A stretch of DNA of 64,000 bases from Notospermus geniculatus. Lineage: Eukaryota; Nemertea; Pilidiophora; Heteronemertea; Lineidae. The stretch is from NCBI GenBank assembly GCA_002633025.1, contig NMRB01000671.1, positions 23,901 to 87,900 on the forward strand, in the 5' to 3' direction. The notes beneath the pieces are model-generated. The model did no database searches. It was not told the DNA's origin and worked only from the letters and a program-made list of their open reading frames with translations. Made by a program: the position numbers and the translations under genes. Every line of letters begins with the position of its first letter. The stretch's first letter is position 1. Shown piece by piece: positions 11,277 to 20,856 of this stretch.

Positions 11277-11469
11277 TAAAGTCCTTATTTTAAGCGAGTC
11301 TCAATTCTTCGATATCCTAATCGATTCTGATAATAAACTGGCCATTATTTAAAAATGCGCATTAAAATTTTTAAAAAGTTACCTTTATTCACCCCAAAAT
11401 CCTGCTTTTAATCATCGCTCCCTGGCCGTTTCCGAAAAAACAATTAATCTAGGTCAGTGTCCTAATTAG

Positions 11470-13424
11470 CCCGTCGGGAAAGGAAGTGACGTATTACTAG
11501 GCGCCGACCAGGATGAAGAATGTGATAATTCGTGTAAGAACACCGACGAGACAGTTGACGACGGTACGATTCAGCCGTACATGTTCGAGCCTGAGCCACT
11601 GCCAGATGAGGAAGAAGAAGCAGTGATTGTTGGCGAGATTGAGCAGGTTGACCACACTGTGCTTGCGAATTGGTGAGTGCACTGTCAATGTCATGCATGC
11701 ATGACTGTATAGTCTAGGCCTAGGTGGCCTACGACTACGTGCATATCAAATAGGTATCAAATATTATTTTGATGCCTCACCACCGGTATTTTCAATAATA
11801 GCTGCTGATGTTGCTGCCTCCCTTGCCTTGCCACGCCCATTTTCGCTATTCTACGCCCCCAAAACGCCGTGACTTTTTAGCTTACATGTAGCTAGCCCCT
11901 TACGGCCTTAGGCCCAGGTTAGCCTAGGCGGTCTAGGCCTAGGCCCCTACGCCTAAACAGCTAAAGTCATGTTAGGCCTAGCCCTAGTTTTATGGTGCGC
12001 CTGAGCCGAAGTTGGGCCTCTTCTTGGTAGTCTTTATTGTCCCCCGCAGTCGACAGACTGCAGGGGACATACAAACGGGTCTCGTCCGTCGTCCACTAAC
12101 ACCAACCTCGATATATGGTTATCACTTACACAGCGTGCAATGTACTCATCATACACAACATGCCGCCTGGAAACGAGGTCACGCTCCAGATTTGTTCGTC
12201 GATTTAGCAAAGAATGTGACCTTAATTAAATATAATCTCTGCATCAATAGTTCAACTGTAAACAGAACAATAAATGAAAACATTAGGCCTACCAGTGTTT
12301 TTCTTAGACTTTTAACTTCCAACGAAGACAGAACGACAACCAAATTGCAATGTCGCGATTTGCCGTAAACCAGTCGTCTCACATCATTTTCCACATTGAC
12401 TCAGCAGTGCTCAGTCATTGTCAGTCATGTCAGTCACATCATGACATGTCATGCGTCATGCACCTTCTGAACTGAATAAAAGTCACTTTTCTAGGGTGAA
12501 GTGCAGAAATCTTCGCTGCAAACTATTTATTGACCTCTTTCAGGATTGGAAAAATGCCACTAGGCCTACTTAGAGTTACAACTGGTGTACTTTGCAGAAC
12601 ATTTGGTGACATATTCCACACCGGGTTTGTTTTCTGCTCTTCCACAGCAGTCTCTACATACCCTGTGCTGGCATAAAATAGGCCCAGCGATGTCAGACGC
12701 ACACACCGCCGTGGAGCTACACTGATCTGCATGCCACCCACACATGCACAACTACAGTAGGCCTACATCATATTGTTGAATATCGCTAGGCCTACCAAAA
12801 GTATCCATAGGCCTAGCTACATAGTTGGTGCCTTCAATATGCCCCCGCATCAAAAATAGCACACCTGCGGGGGACACAGCTTCTCTGATGCCTTGTTGTA
12901 TGTTTGTCAGTGTAGGCCTATTGCAGACCTTTATAGGCATTGGGCCCCTTTAGGTTAGGTAAGGCCTACTTTTATATTTAACCTCAAATACCTCCCTGCT
13001 TTGTTTCTACAGCCAATGATTTTTGTTCAGGTGCTCTTGTGGCAACTGTCAGGTGATGCATACAGCAGAGGAGTGTGTATGCTGTAGACAGGTTCAGGAA
13101 TTTAGTGTGAAGATGGAGGGTCATCCAGGGATATGCTTCACCCAACATCCGGACTTTAATGCTGCCTGTTTGAATTCAACTGTTTTGGACATTGCTTGGT
13201 TGCAATACAAACAGCAATATGGGAGGCGGGCATACAACGGACCGCCCCACAAGAAGTTAAGACACATTGCCTATCGCCAGGCTGTGAGATGGGCATATGG
13301 CTATCTTGGAAGAGAGATTCGTGTGGTCATTCCATCCTGTATCGTGTGCATAATTCGTGCATTCTTCCCCCCACCAGGTTTGGAGGACAATTTTGAATTT
13401 GTGGGATTTCTACCTGTGGAATAG
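11470..13424 (+). CDS. P2RX7 C-terminal (ballast)-domain protein, two exons
   Basis: Exon 1 (11470-11672) encodes an acidic leader with IQPYMFEPEPLPDEEEE and ends at a TTG|GTGAGT donor. Exon 2 (13031-13424) follows a TTTTGTTCAG acceptor; the split codon joins in phase and produces NWCSCGNC. The rest has the cysteine and motif pattern of the zinc-binding cytoplasmic tail of P2X7 receptors: CSCGNC, EECVCC, ICFTQHPDF, LQYKQQYGRRAYNGP, HIAYRQAVRWAYGYLGREIR and VVIPSCIVCIIRAFFP. No channel domain or membrane helix precedes it, so this is a free-standing ballast-type protein of roughly 195 residues. In-frame sequence begins after a TAG at 11467 and lacks an ATG, so the true start lies in an upstream exon or is lost. 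Its position just inside a transposon end suggests an element-encoded accessory protein. Biochemical role unknown. Confidence 0.8.
11700..13030. other. Intron of the P2RX7-C gene with repeat debris
   Basis: A 1358-bp intron rich in AGGCCTAGGC words. GTCCCCCGCAG...CTGCAGGGGAC near 12036-12068 and CCTGCGGGGGACA near 12870 look like the ends of a small element. The open frames on both strands here are not supported as genes. Confidence 0.5.
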
Positions 13425-13676
13425 ACCGACATTGTTGCTGCAATGCTTGTTTTATCATCCTGTGTGTTGACAGTCTTTGCACATGCATTTTGAAAATTTG
13501 TAGTGTCATACGTTGGTTGATGATTGTAAAACTTGAAATAAGAATAATAAAATAAGAATAATATTAACTAATGTCAGATTTCAATTATATTTCTGATTTC
13601 TTCCTGTACCCTATTAAGAGCTCTTTCAGCATCTTCATGAAGGCCCATTCTGTCATTAGACGGGATGCACGTCATT
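13240..13676. other. Assembly duplication, first copy (second at 14171-14604)
   Basis: The last third of the P2RX7-C exon and its 3' flank (13240-13676) recur almost exactly at 14171-14604. The second copy starts immediately after a single N at 14170, and the copies differ by a small indel in the GAATAATAAAATAAG stretch. This is the signature of two contigs, or two haplotypes, overlapping but not merged, rather than a biological duplication. Confidence 0.8.
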
Positions 13677-14169
13677 ATGAGGCGCCATGTGGGAATTTAA
13701 TTGTTTCCAAAATTATTTGGAAATAATGTCATTGTTTCAAACCATAAATGTACGTATTTTGACTTATTTCATCCAATAAAGTTATACATAAAACCATGAA
13801 ATTATTAATCAAACCAGAATTTATATTAAACATGGTTTCATTCCCATGAAACTTTCCGGCACAAATTCATGGTTTTGAAAACATAACTTACTTTCAAACC
13901 ATGAAGTTCATGCAATTTCATGGTTTGCAAACCATGAAAATGATATACAAAACCATAAAATCGGCAAAATTATTTGTTTTCAAATCGTAATAATGTGAAC
14001 GCATCATGGATTGTAAACATTGCAAATTGCAAAAATCATGCTTTGCAAACCATAATAATCCGCAAAAGCATGGTTTGGGAAACCATGATTAGTGCAAAAC
14101 TCATGGTTTGCAAACCATGGAAATCGCCACATCCATGGTATGCGTATAATTGTATGCGCAGTGGAACAT
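13677..14169. repeat. CAAACCATGAAA / TTTCATGGTTTG palindromic repeat field
   Basis: About 490 bp dominated by degenerate copies of CAAACCATG and its complement CATGGTTTG in both orientations, ending at the N gap at 14170. It interrupts the 3' flank of the P2RX7-C gene in the first haplotype copy only, so it is probably an insertion polymorphism. No gene. Confidence 0.6.
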
Positions 14170-14604
14170 NGACCGCCCCACAAGAAGTTAAGACACATTG
14201 CCTATCGCCAGGCTGTGAGATGGGCATATGGCTATCTTGGAAGAGAGATTCGTGTGGTCATTCCATCCTGTATCGTGTGCATAATTCGTGCATTCTTCCC
14301 CCCACCAGGTTTGGAGGACAATTTTGAATTTGTGGGATTTCTACCTGTGGAATAGACCGACATTGTTGCTGCAATGCTTGTTTTATCATCCTGTGTGTTG
14401 ACAGTCTTTGCACATGCATTTTGAAAATTTGTAGTGTCATACGTTGGTTGATGATTGTAAAACTTGAAATAAGAATAAAATAAGAATAATATTAACTAAT
14501 GTCAGATTTCAATTATATTTCTGATTTCTTCCTGTACCCTATTAAGAGCTCTTTCAGCATCTTCATGAAGGCCCATTCTGTCATTAGACGGGATGCACGT
14601 CATT

Positions 14605-15223
14605 GGGTTCATGAACTCGGGAGGGGGGGGGGGCACGATGTCCGGAGACAGGACTGCATGCAGGATTCACATCTGCCACTACTTCACACACCATATGGTA
14701 ATTAGCACTGGATACCATGATGATCCAAAGAAAGAGGAACCACAAAAATTGACACACAACATGATGATATACAGGAAGTCAACTTCCAAAATCTTGCAAG
14801 TTTTCAGGAGTCTTGTACTAGAAAATGCCTGAGGAATACCCTGGTTGGGGTCGAAAATTTGTAAGATGTTGGAAGTTGACTTTCTGTATATCATCGGATA
14901 CCATGATGAAGCAGAATGAGGTGTGGTTGAGATATAGGCTTCTTCCGTAGACCTGAAAAGTAAGGGTGCAATGTACATGCTGTGAATTCAAGAAAATATG
15001 ACAAAAACGGTTTAGTGTACTATTTACCAACTCTTTTTCATCCACAACATTAGGCCTTTTTACACAATGCCCATTAGCTAGATAGATGGTAGTCCAATTT
15101 GAACCATCACCATGTAAAAAGGTCTATTGACTCATGATCACAGAGGTGAAACTACATGTACTCCAATTTCCTTTAAAAAAATTATTATCATTAACTTTCA
15201 CTGGGTGTACATCTGAACATACC
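14605..15223. other. Expected transposase C-terminus region; imperfect inverted repeat instead
   Basis: GGATACCATGATG...AGGAAGTCAACTTCCAA (14710-14790) is inverted at 14850-14915. A G run lies at 14625-14634. The minus-strand transposase should continue here after 15224, but no conserved motif follows, so the 3' exons are deleted or replaced. Confidence 0.5.
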
Positions 15224-16137
15224 CTTGGCAACATGCCATGTGTCAAAGAAGTGGGTAATAGTGTCTGCGTGGTTTTCTCGTAACCATTTCTCAACCGACT
15301 TGTGGCCGTCAGTGGTCAACCTGATTTTCAAGTGTGGTAGATACGCCAGAATTTCATCAATGCAACGGGTCAAGCCTTCTAATTCCATGTGATAGGAATT
15401 CTTTACCTCGGTGGACTGCAAAGAACATGGAAACATGCTACACTGTATTCTCATGTCAAAAGAGGTGATGGTAACTGAGAACTTTCTCTGGACTTATCTC
15501 ATTCACTTTACTGGCATGCCCATGTGAACCTAACACTTTCAGAGACACAATCGCCCTGTTCCTCTTCTCACCAAAGCTCATAAAGTTGTTTGCGTGCAGG
15601 TTTATTTCACTTACCTGAACTAGATGTGTCATGACGATGACATTGTGGTCAGTATCGTGTAGGCTGTAAGATCCGTACTTTGCGCAATGACCAGGTGAGT
15701 CACATCTGGCATCTCCACTGAGATTCGCCACATCATCCAGTGCTGCCATAGCATTAATTGACTCCTCTTCCCAAACATTATGAATGGCCTGGTTCAAGTA
15801 TCTTCTTTGATGGCGAAAGTAGGTCGACATGGAAATCCCCTGAACTCCCCAGAAGTCGAGCACCTTCAATACCTTGCTCGCAATAGCACCAGCAGCAAGA
15901 ATTGCTGCTGATAACAATATATTACCAGAAGCGTATGCACCAATCTTTCCTTGACTCTGCCACTTCCAATCACCACCGCACGATATGCACGACTGTGTAA
16001 TGGTAATCATGGAACCATCAGTAGATGAAACCACTCCCTCAGCTCCGAAGTAGCCACAAAGCCGACATATGCTAAATAGATCCAACAGTTTCATCTCCGA
16101 GACAGCATACATTGTCTGGGGTCTAACCTTGGTCTCA
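15224..16137 (-). CDS. DDE transposase exons of the THAP-type transposon (partial)
   Basis: Two exons with clear signals. Exon 16137-15615 starts after TCATTCCTTTCCAG and ends at CAG|GTAAGT. Exon 15419-15224 starts after TTCTTTGCAG and ends at AGG|GTATGT. Phases fit each other and the upstream exon ending at 17409. The protein shows a cysteine-containing N-terminal block (CRLCGYFG, SCGGDWKWQSQGKIGAYASG), then NLSGDARCDSPGHCAKYGSY with a likely catalytic Asp, then THLVQ/STEVKNSYHMELEGL, then LTTDGHKSVEKWLRE and ITHFFDTWHVAKG. This order is the family hallmark; relatives usually have Arg in the TDRH position where this copy has Gly. The polypeptide should continue some 200 residues beyond WHVAKG, but nothing recognisable follows, so the last catalytic acidic residue is missing. 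Role: cut-and-paste mobilisation of the surrounding element. Confidence 0.8.
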
Positions 16138-16274
16138 CTGGAAAGGAATGATGAAATGAAATGGTCCATGGACCATGTGCTCACCGGGTTGGACATAATA
16201 GTCTAATGACAGAGGGAGGTACATAATATCAGTTATGAACAATCTGGGTCAAGTCATTCCCAGGTAGGACTTTG

Positions 16275-17070
16275 ATGATTTTTGGGTTACGCCACCTGGT
16301 GGCCATATTGGATGTTCGATCGGGCTGGAACTTCACATGCACATAAAGGTCATCTGCAGAGGGCCACATAGCACATTGGAGTGGTTTGGGTCAAGTCGTT
16401 CCTGAGTTACAGCACTTCGATGATTTTTGGGTTACGCCACCTGGTGGCCATGTTTGAAGTCAAATCAGGCCGAAATTTTACTTTCACGTAAAGGTCATCT
16501 AGAGGGAGGTAAATATCAAATTTGAGCACTCTGCATCAAGCCGTTCCCGAGTAATAGCACTTAATTGATTTTCAGGTTACGCCACCTGGCGGCCATACTG
16601 GATGTCCAATCGGGCCGAAACTTGGTATTTTTTAAGGTACCCCTCCAATGCATGTTTATGCAAGATATGAAGTTGCTCGGTGAAATAATGACAAACTGTG
16701 GCAGGTTCGTCACTTTTGTCGAACTTTGACCTCTGTGACCTTGAAAAGTAGGTCAAATCAAAAACCCGTTACATATCTTATGTATCCTTATCAGCTACAC
16801 CTATGATAAAAATTTGAAGATGATCTAGTCATTAGTTCGGGAGTTATTGCACTTTTTGTGTTGTTGGTTTTCGCCACCTGGTGGCCAAACTGAGAGTCGA
16901 ATCAGACCGAAACTTGGTGTCGTGGGTCATCTGACCTAGGGGTATATATGTACCAAGTTTCAGATCAATAGCTCCAGCGGTTACGAAACGTGCCCTGCTA
17001 ACGGACAACGACGACGACGGACGCCGACGACGGACGCTGCACCATCGTAATAGCTCACCCCGGTGAGCTA
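16275..17070 (-). repeat. Dispersed repeat family A, copy 3, with ~145-bp subrepeats
   Basis: Lies in the transposase gene intron. Its 5' end (minus) is TTAGCTCACCGGGGTGAGCT near 17065, followed by GTCCGTCG-rich DNA and TTTCGTAACCGCTGGAGCTA. Internal units sharing GTTACGCCACCTGGTGGCCA recur near 16290, 16440, 16575 and 16870, so the element is built of diverged ~145-bp repeats. Confidence 0.7.
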
Positions 17071-17218
17071 AAAATACATAACCTGTGTTACCTAGTTTAT
17101 ACAGAAGTGGCGCACTCATTGAGTAGGTGAAGAAGTTTCAGGTATCCGTGACTCGAGGAGTTTGGCAGATGCCAAAGCACTTCATAAGATTCCCCATGCA
17201 CAAGCATCAACACCTCAG

Positions 17219-17363
17219 TGTTTCCGCCAGAGGGTACTAAGGGTACTATGGTCTGATGGTAGTACCCTCAAAGGAACAGAAAAGCGCCATTTTCTATAAT
17301 TTAATGGGGATTTTGCTGATTTTGAAGAAATTAGTACCCTGAAAAAAATTTCTGGCGGAAACA
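17219..17363. repeat. Small MITE, TGTTTCCGCCAGA ends
   Basis: TGTTTCCGCCAGAGGGTACT at the left is inverted as GTACCCTG...TCTGGCGGAAACA at the right; about 145 bp in total, inside the transposase gene intron. No ORF. Confidence 0.7.
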
Positions 17364-17408
17364 GTAATTATAAACAATGACATTCGTGCTAATAAAGCTG
17401 GAACTTAC

Positions 17409-18311
17409 CTGGTAGCTGGTGTTAGATGAATCTCGTCACTCTCCATTGACATTTCGGGATTCCATGTGGGGTCCTGTTCCTCGTTATCCGCAAAGGAAAC
17501 GGAATGTTTCGTAGAAGGCCCCACCAAGTCCTCTTTGGAAATGAGTTTTCTTTTTAAATTGGAAGTTGGTGTAGATGCTGCTTTAGGTAGAATGGGGATG
17601 GAAGTAGGCGAATTTGGAGGACCCGGGATGGGAGCAGGCAAATTTGGAGGACTGCTGATGACTTCCTGTGTCAAATTTGGAGGACCCGAGATGGGAGCAG
17701 GCAAATTTGGAGGACTGCTGATGACTTCCTGTGTCAAATTTGGAGGACCCGAGATGGGAGCAGGCAAATTTGGAGGACTGCTGATGACTTCCTGTGTCAA
17801 CAAAGCACACTGAGTTCCTTTAGACCTATACGGTACATGACACTGTGTCGACTTGGCGATCTTCTCAACGTAACAATGTGTTGCCTTGTCCACCTTCTCA
17901 ATACTGGGGATACTAATAACAGTCACTGGAAAGGTAAATGAGCACATTACATACGCCTTATGGAAAGTCCTACATTTTACAAACAAGGTGAATACTGGCT
18001 GATAGCTGATAAAGATAACAGGTACTTGCAGCATCATACCTCCCCATTTATCAAAGGTCAACGGTCTTAATTCATAGATGAAGCACTGATCTATTGACTT
18101 ATAAGACCATAAAACACCTGTTCAGTATTTTGAAAAATGTCCAGGCAGTGAGGCACTTACTTTTCGACCTTTGCAAGTGGGCTAGCCGTTCTGGAGGACT
18201 TGTTGATGATGGTACATCCGGTGAGGTCATGTCAGTAGAGTCATCGTCATCTTCAAGTTGTGTGGCAGTCTTCTCAAGTGACTCAGTGTTGCAAGCCATC
18301 GCTTCTTCAAG
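17409..18311 (-). CDS. Linker exons of the THAP transposase gene with 66-bp tandem repeats
   Basis: Exon 18311-18161 (acceptor TTTTATTTTTCAG, donor AAAA|GTAAGT) encodes an acidic segment, QLEDDDDSTDMTSPDVPSST. It joins in phase to exon 17925-17409 (acceptor TTTACCTTTCCAG, donor CAG|GTAAGT). The second exon contains three tandem units of LTQEVISSPPNLPAPISGPP (66 bp each, nearly identical), then a basic stretch (NLKRKLISKED). Low-complexity linkers between the THAP domain and catalytic core are common in THAP transposases. The phase of the first linker exon does not fit the THAP exon directly, so at least one small exon between 18400 and 19540 is unresolved. The near-identity of the repeats suggests recent slippage and probable copy-number polymorphism. 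Confidence 0.65.
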
Positions 18312-18319
18312 CTGAAAAA

Positions 18320-19546
18320 TAAAATATACAATGTACATCTCAACAACTACATGATATGCAAGGAATTGAAAGGACCACAAACATTACATTACACATGGGT
18401 CATCTCCAATTTAAGGGTAAGTTTGCAATATGGTGGAAGGTACTGTCCACACTCATACAGTACCTTGCTGTAAATGATGAAGTGAGGAACACAACCAACG
18501 ACTGAGTTTCCTTATGTGCTTAATCCCCTTTCCCATTTCTGATGGGGGGGGGGGGGGTTCAAAGAGAAAATGTTAGAAGTAGAAATCTTCAACCAAGAAA
18601 CCCGCATTGCAATGCCACTCAGATGCAGTGCATGCCATTTTAACAGTACCGGTATCCGAATTTATAAACAAGTACCCTTTTTCTTTCACGTTTTTTGGCT
18701 GCTCCACGTGACTGACTTTCTTGCCTTTCACATGATCCATTTGCTTGACCAACAGATAAGCCATGGCTGTCACTTACTCCCGGATAAGGTATGGTAGGGA
18801 TGGCATATGGTTTTTTCCATGGGTGTCTGAAAATAAAAAAGCATTGGGGGCCTAACAATTTTGTTAATTTGAACCAGCAAAACATAGGTTGACCATCTAG
18901 GCTCCACCATCTACAGTACTGAGCATGTCGAGGGAAAGATATTATTAAGATTACAAAAGGTGGTAGGCCTTGGCCCTATAAAAAGAGAGCAAAGAGGAAG
19001 CAAAAATAGAATAAGAAGATGAGCACTCATTCCTCTCTGCTGCTACACCAGGTGTCGAGGAAGGACGTCCTCATCTTCTAATTTTAGGCCTGACCTAGGC
19101 CTACAGCTACAGGCCTATTTGCTCTCTTTTTTATGGGGATAGGCAGGGCCTAGGCCTCCCACCTACCTTTTGTAATGTTAACTTGCCCTTGACATGTGAT
19201 GCTCAATACTACCGGTAGGCGGACTAGGCAGGGGCCTAGGGCCGGCCCTAGGCCTAGGCCTTTATAGTTGTCAAGTCAAGTGAAGTGCGATACACTAGCC
19301 AATAGCCAGCTAACGTTACTACCACACTGGTTATGTCCATGCACCTATCCGTATGCCCACCATCACACACACACAGTAGGTCTATATACACTACACTGCA
19401 CATGCACTGCACTGCAGTGCAGCGTGACAATGCCGGACGACGACTACTGTAAACCATGACTGATATGCCTAAGCCCAGGCTAATTACGCATGTTCTCCCA
19501 CAGGGACGATACTCTAGGTATACAATTTGTTTAAAAAATATTTTAA
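18320..19546. other. Intron with a MITE at 18949-19179; possible missing exon
   Basis: TTAAGATTACAAAAGGTGGTAGGCC...GGCCC near 18949 is inverted as CCTAGGCCTCCCACCTACCTTTTGTAATGTTAA near 19179, a ~230-bp MITE. A G run is at 18545-18557. The stretch 18640-18790 (minus) is open and basic, but no splice-compatible exon could be proved. A CA/TG tract and CTGCACTGCAGTGCAG palindrome lie near 19365-19425. Confidence 0.5.
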
Positions 19547-19552
19547 ACTTAC

Positions 19553-19809
19553 TTTTTAGTATGGTAATTCGCCCCAGCAGCGCAAACTAACGATGGAATG
19601 TCGACAAAACAGTCCTCTGTGAAGTGACGGCAGCATATCACGCTCGAAACATTCCCGGGCCCAGGCTCTGTGAAATTATTCCGTGTTCTCTGAACAAATT
19701 TCACCCACTGTCTCCTTATAGTTTTATCTTTGGGGAAAGCAAATGTTGTAATACCATTCTGCCGGTCAGTGGCATTCTTGCAGCCACCAACCACGCAATA
19801 ATTAGGCAT
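19553..19809 (-). CDS. THAP domain exon (DNA-binding head of the transposase)
   Basis: Starts at ATG 19809 and runs to an AAA|GTAAGT donor at 19553, giving 85 residues. It has the complete THAP C2CH zinc-finger pattern: MPNYCVVGGCKN (C-x4-C), the FAFPKD proline motif, the central W in RRQWVKFVQR, and VICCRHFTEDCF supplying the last Cys and His. THAP domains bind short DNA motifs, usually in the ends of their own transposon (P element, Kolobok) or in promoters for domesticated THAP proteins. The start lies ~70 bp inside the right inverted end. No frameshift or stop is seen in the domain. Confidence 0.9.
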
Positions 19810-19879
19810 TACGCTTGGTGAGCTGTAGGCCTACTTGTCCTAGCCTTCATCATCAACATGTTCAAAGGTGGCGCGTCTC

Positions 19880-20110
19880 CCTAGTAATACGTCACTGCCG
19901 AGGATTACCGAAGATTACCGAAATGATTTGCGCACGTTTTGTTTTTGGCATACGACCAATTTGAAGTGTGCAAAATGCTCAAACTCGAGAAATCGCTACT
20001 GAATATTTTTAAAATCACGGTTGTTTCATCAGAGATGAACTTCAATGCATCTAATACGTTTATTGTTATTAGATTTAAAATAAGGACTTTAACTTTTTTT
20101 GAGTAGTATA
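19880..20110 (-). repeat. Right inverted end of the THAP-type transposon
   Basis: On the reverse strand it reads TACTACTCAAAAAAAGTTAA, AGTCCTTATTTTAA, then after ~170 bp AGTGACGTATTACTAGG. The same order is found at 10899-11501 on the plus strand. The duplicated GGTAATCTTC/GGTAATCCTC words near 19905-19920 occur only on this side. Confidence 0.75.
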
Positions 20111-20402
20111 TGTTTACTAGTAAGCGAGATATCAAGGATTTTGTCCGTCAAAATCATTGGGCTAAAAACCGTACTGTGAACGACTTCAAGAATGTAAATA
20201 TGCTAATGTATTGGTGACATATTACTAGGGAAAATTCATTCCAATTTGACCCACCCAGAGCACGCTGGATGCATGGTTTCTGCACGATAATTGCATTTTG
20301 TTGAAGTTCCCATCACATACATTGCTTAGTTTGGTTACTTGACCGCTCTAATTAGGGAAACGACATGTTATTATGCAAATTCCCTAGTGTGACATCACTT
20401 AA

Positions 20403-20852
20403 AGCGCCACGCTATGCATCCAAAACTAAATTTCGTGACGCCGTCGTAGTGCATCTCATTTACGGTGACCTCGTTCATAGCATTATATATACGGTCGATG
20501 TACACCATTTACACACAGAGCTAATTCATGGTGGTGAGGTTGATCATGATCTTGTCAATGCATGCTCGACAAGACTGTTCAAATCTATCGATTTGAATGA
20601 TGTAAGTCACCAATTAGGTATTCTGTGTGTTCTTACACACAAACGAATGAGTTGAAGCATGTGTACCTTACCTGATGAAGGGTTATTCACGCTATAACAC
20701 CACGTTGAACTTGTCAAGTGGTGAAGCTGTGGCTGCCATGATTAGTATCAGTCAAGCCTCGCTGTCATCACTGGCTATATACGGCTGGACAGGGGACCAG
20801 TCATATCGAGGTGTGGAGGGAGAAAGAGTCAGCTAACGCATATAGTCGCGCT
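20403..20852 (+). mobile_element. TTAA MITE, copy at 20.4 kb
   Basis: 450 bp bounded by AGCGC...GCGCT and flanked by TTAA on both sides (20399-20402, 20853-20856). A TTAA target duplication is typical of piggyBac and Kolobok families. Highly similar to the copies at 37542 and 38092. An open frame inside (20365-20655) is not a gene. Confidence 0.8.
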
Positions 20853-20856
20853 TTAA

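Larger units (their letters stand above)
10899..20110. mobile_element. 9.2-kb THAP-type (Kolobok-like) DNA transposon with two convergent genes
   Basis: The left end (10899-11501, ignoring an inserted MITE) and right end (20110-19880) are inverted copies. They share TACTCAAAAAAAGTTAA, AAGTCCTTATTTTAA and AGTGACGTATTACTAGG in the same order over about 244 and 231 bp. Just inside the right end starts a THAP-domain gene with transposase exons (minus). Just inside the left end starts a two-exon gene with a P2RX7 C-terminus-like domain (plus). THAP plus this DDE enzyme type is characteristic of Kolobok-like elements, though the exact superfamily is not certain. TTAA is present at both ends but inside the shared repeat, so the target duplication is undetermined. 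The transposase C-terminus was not found, so this copy is probably inactive. Confidence 0.7.

Noticed and set aside
11462-11698. Minus-strand frames over 11.5-11.7 kb
   Set aside because: They are shadows of the plus-strand exon 1 of the P2RX7-C gene, which has the donor site and the family motif.
13974-14355. Extra gene across the N at 14170
   Set aside because: The frame crosses an assembly gap and joins repeat sequence to a duplicate of the P2RX7-C exon.
20365-20655. 96-codon plus-strand protein gene
   Set aside because: It lies within the TTAA MITE; the other copies carry indels that break the frame.
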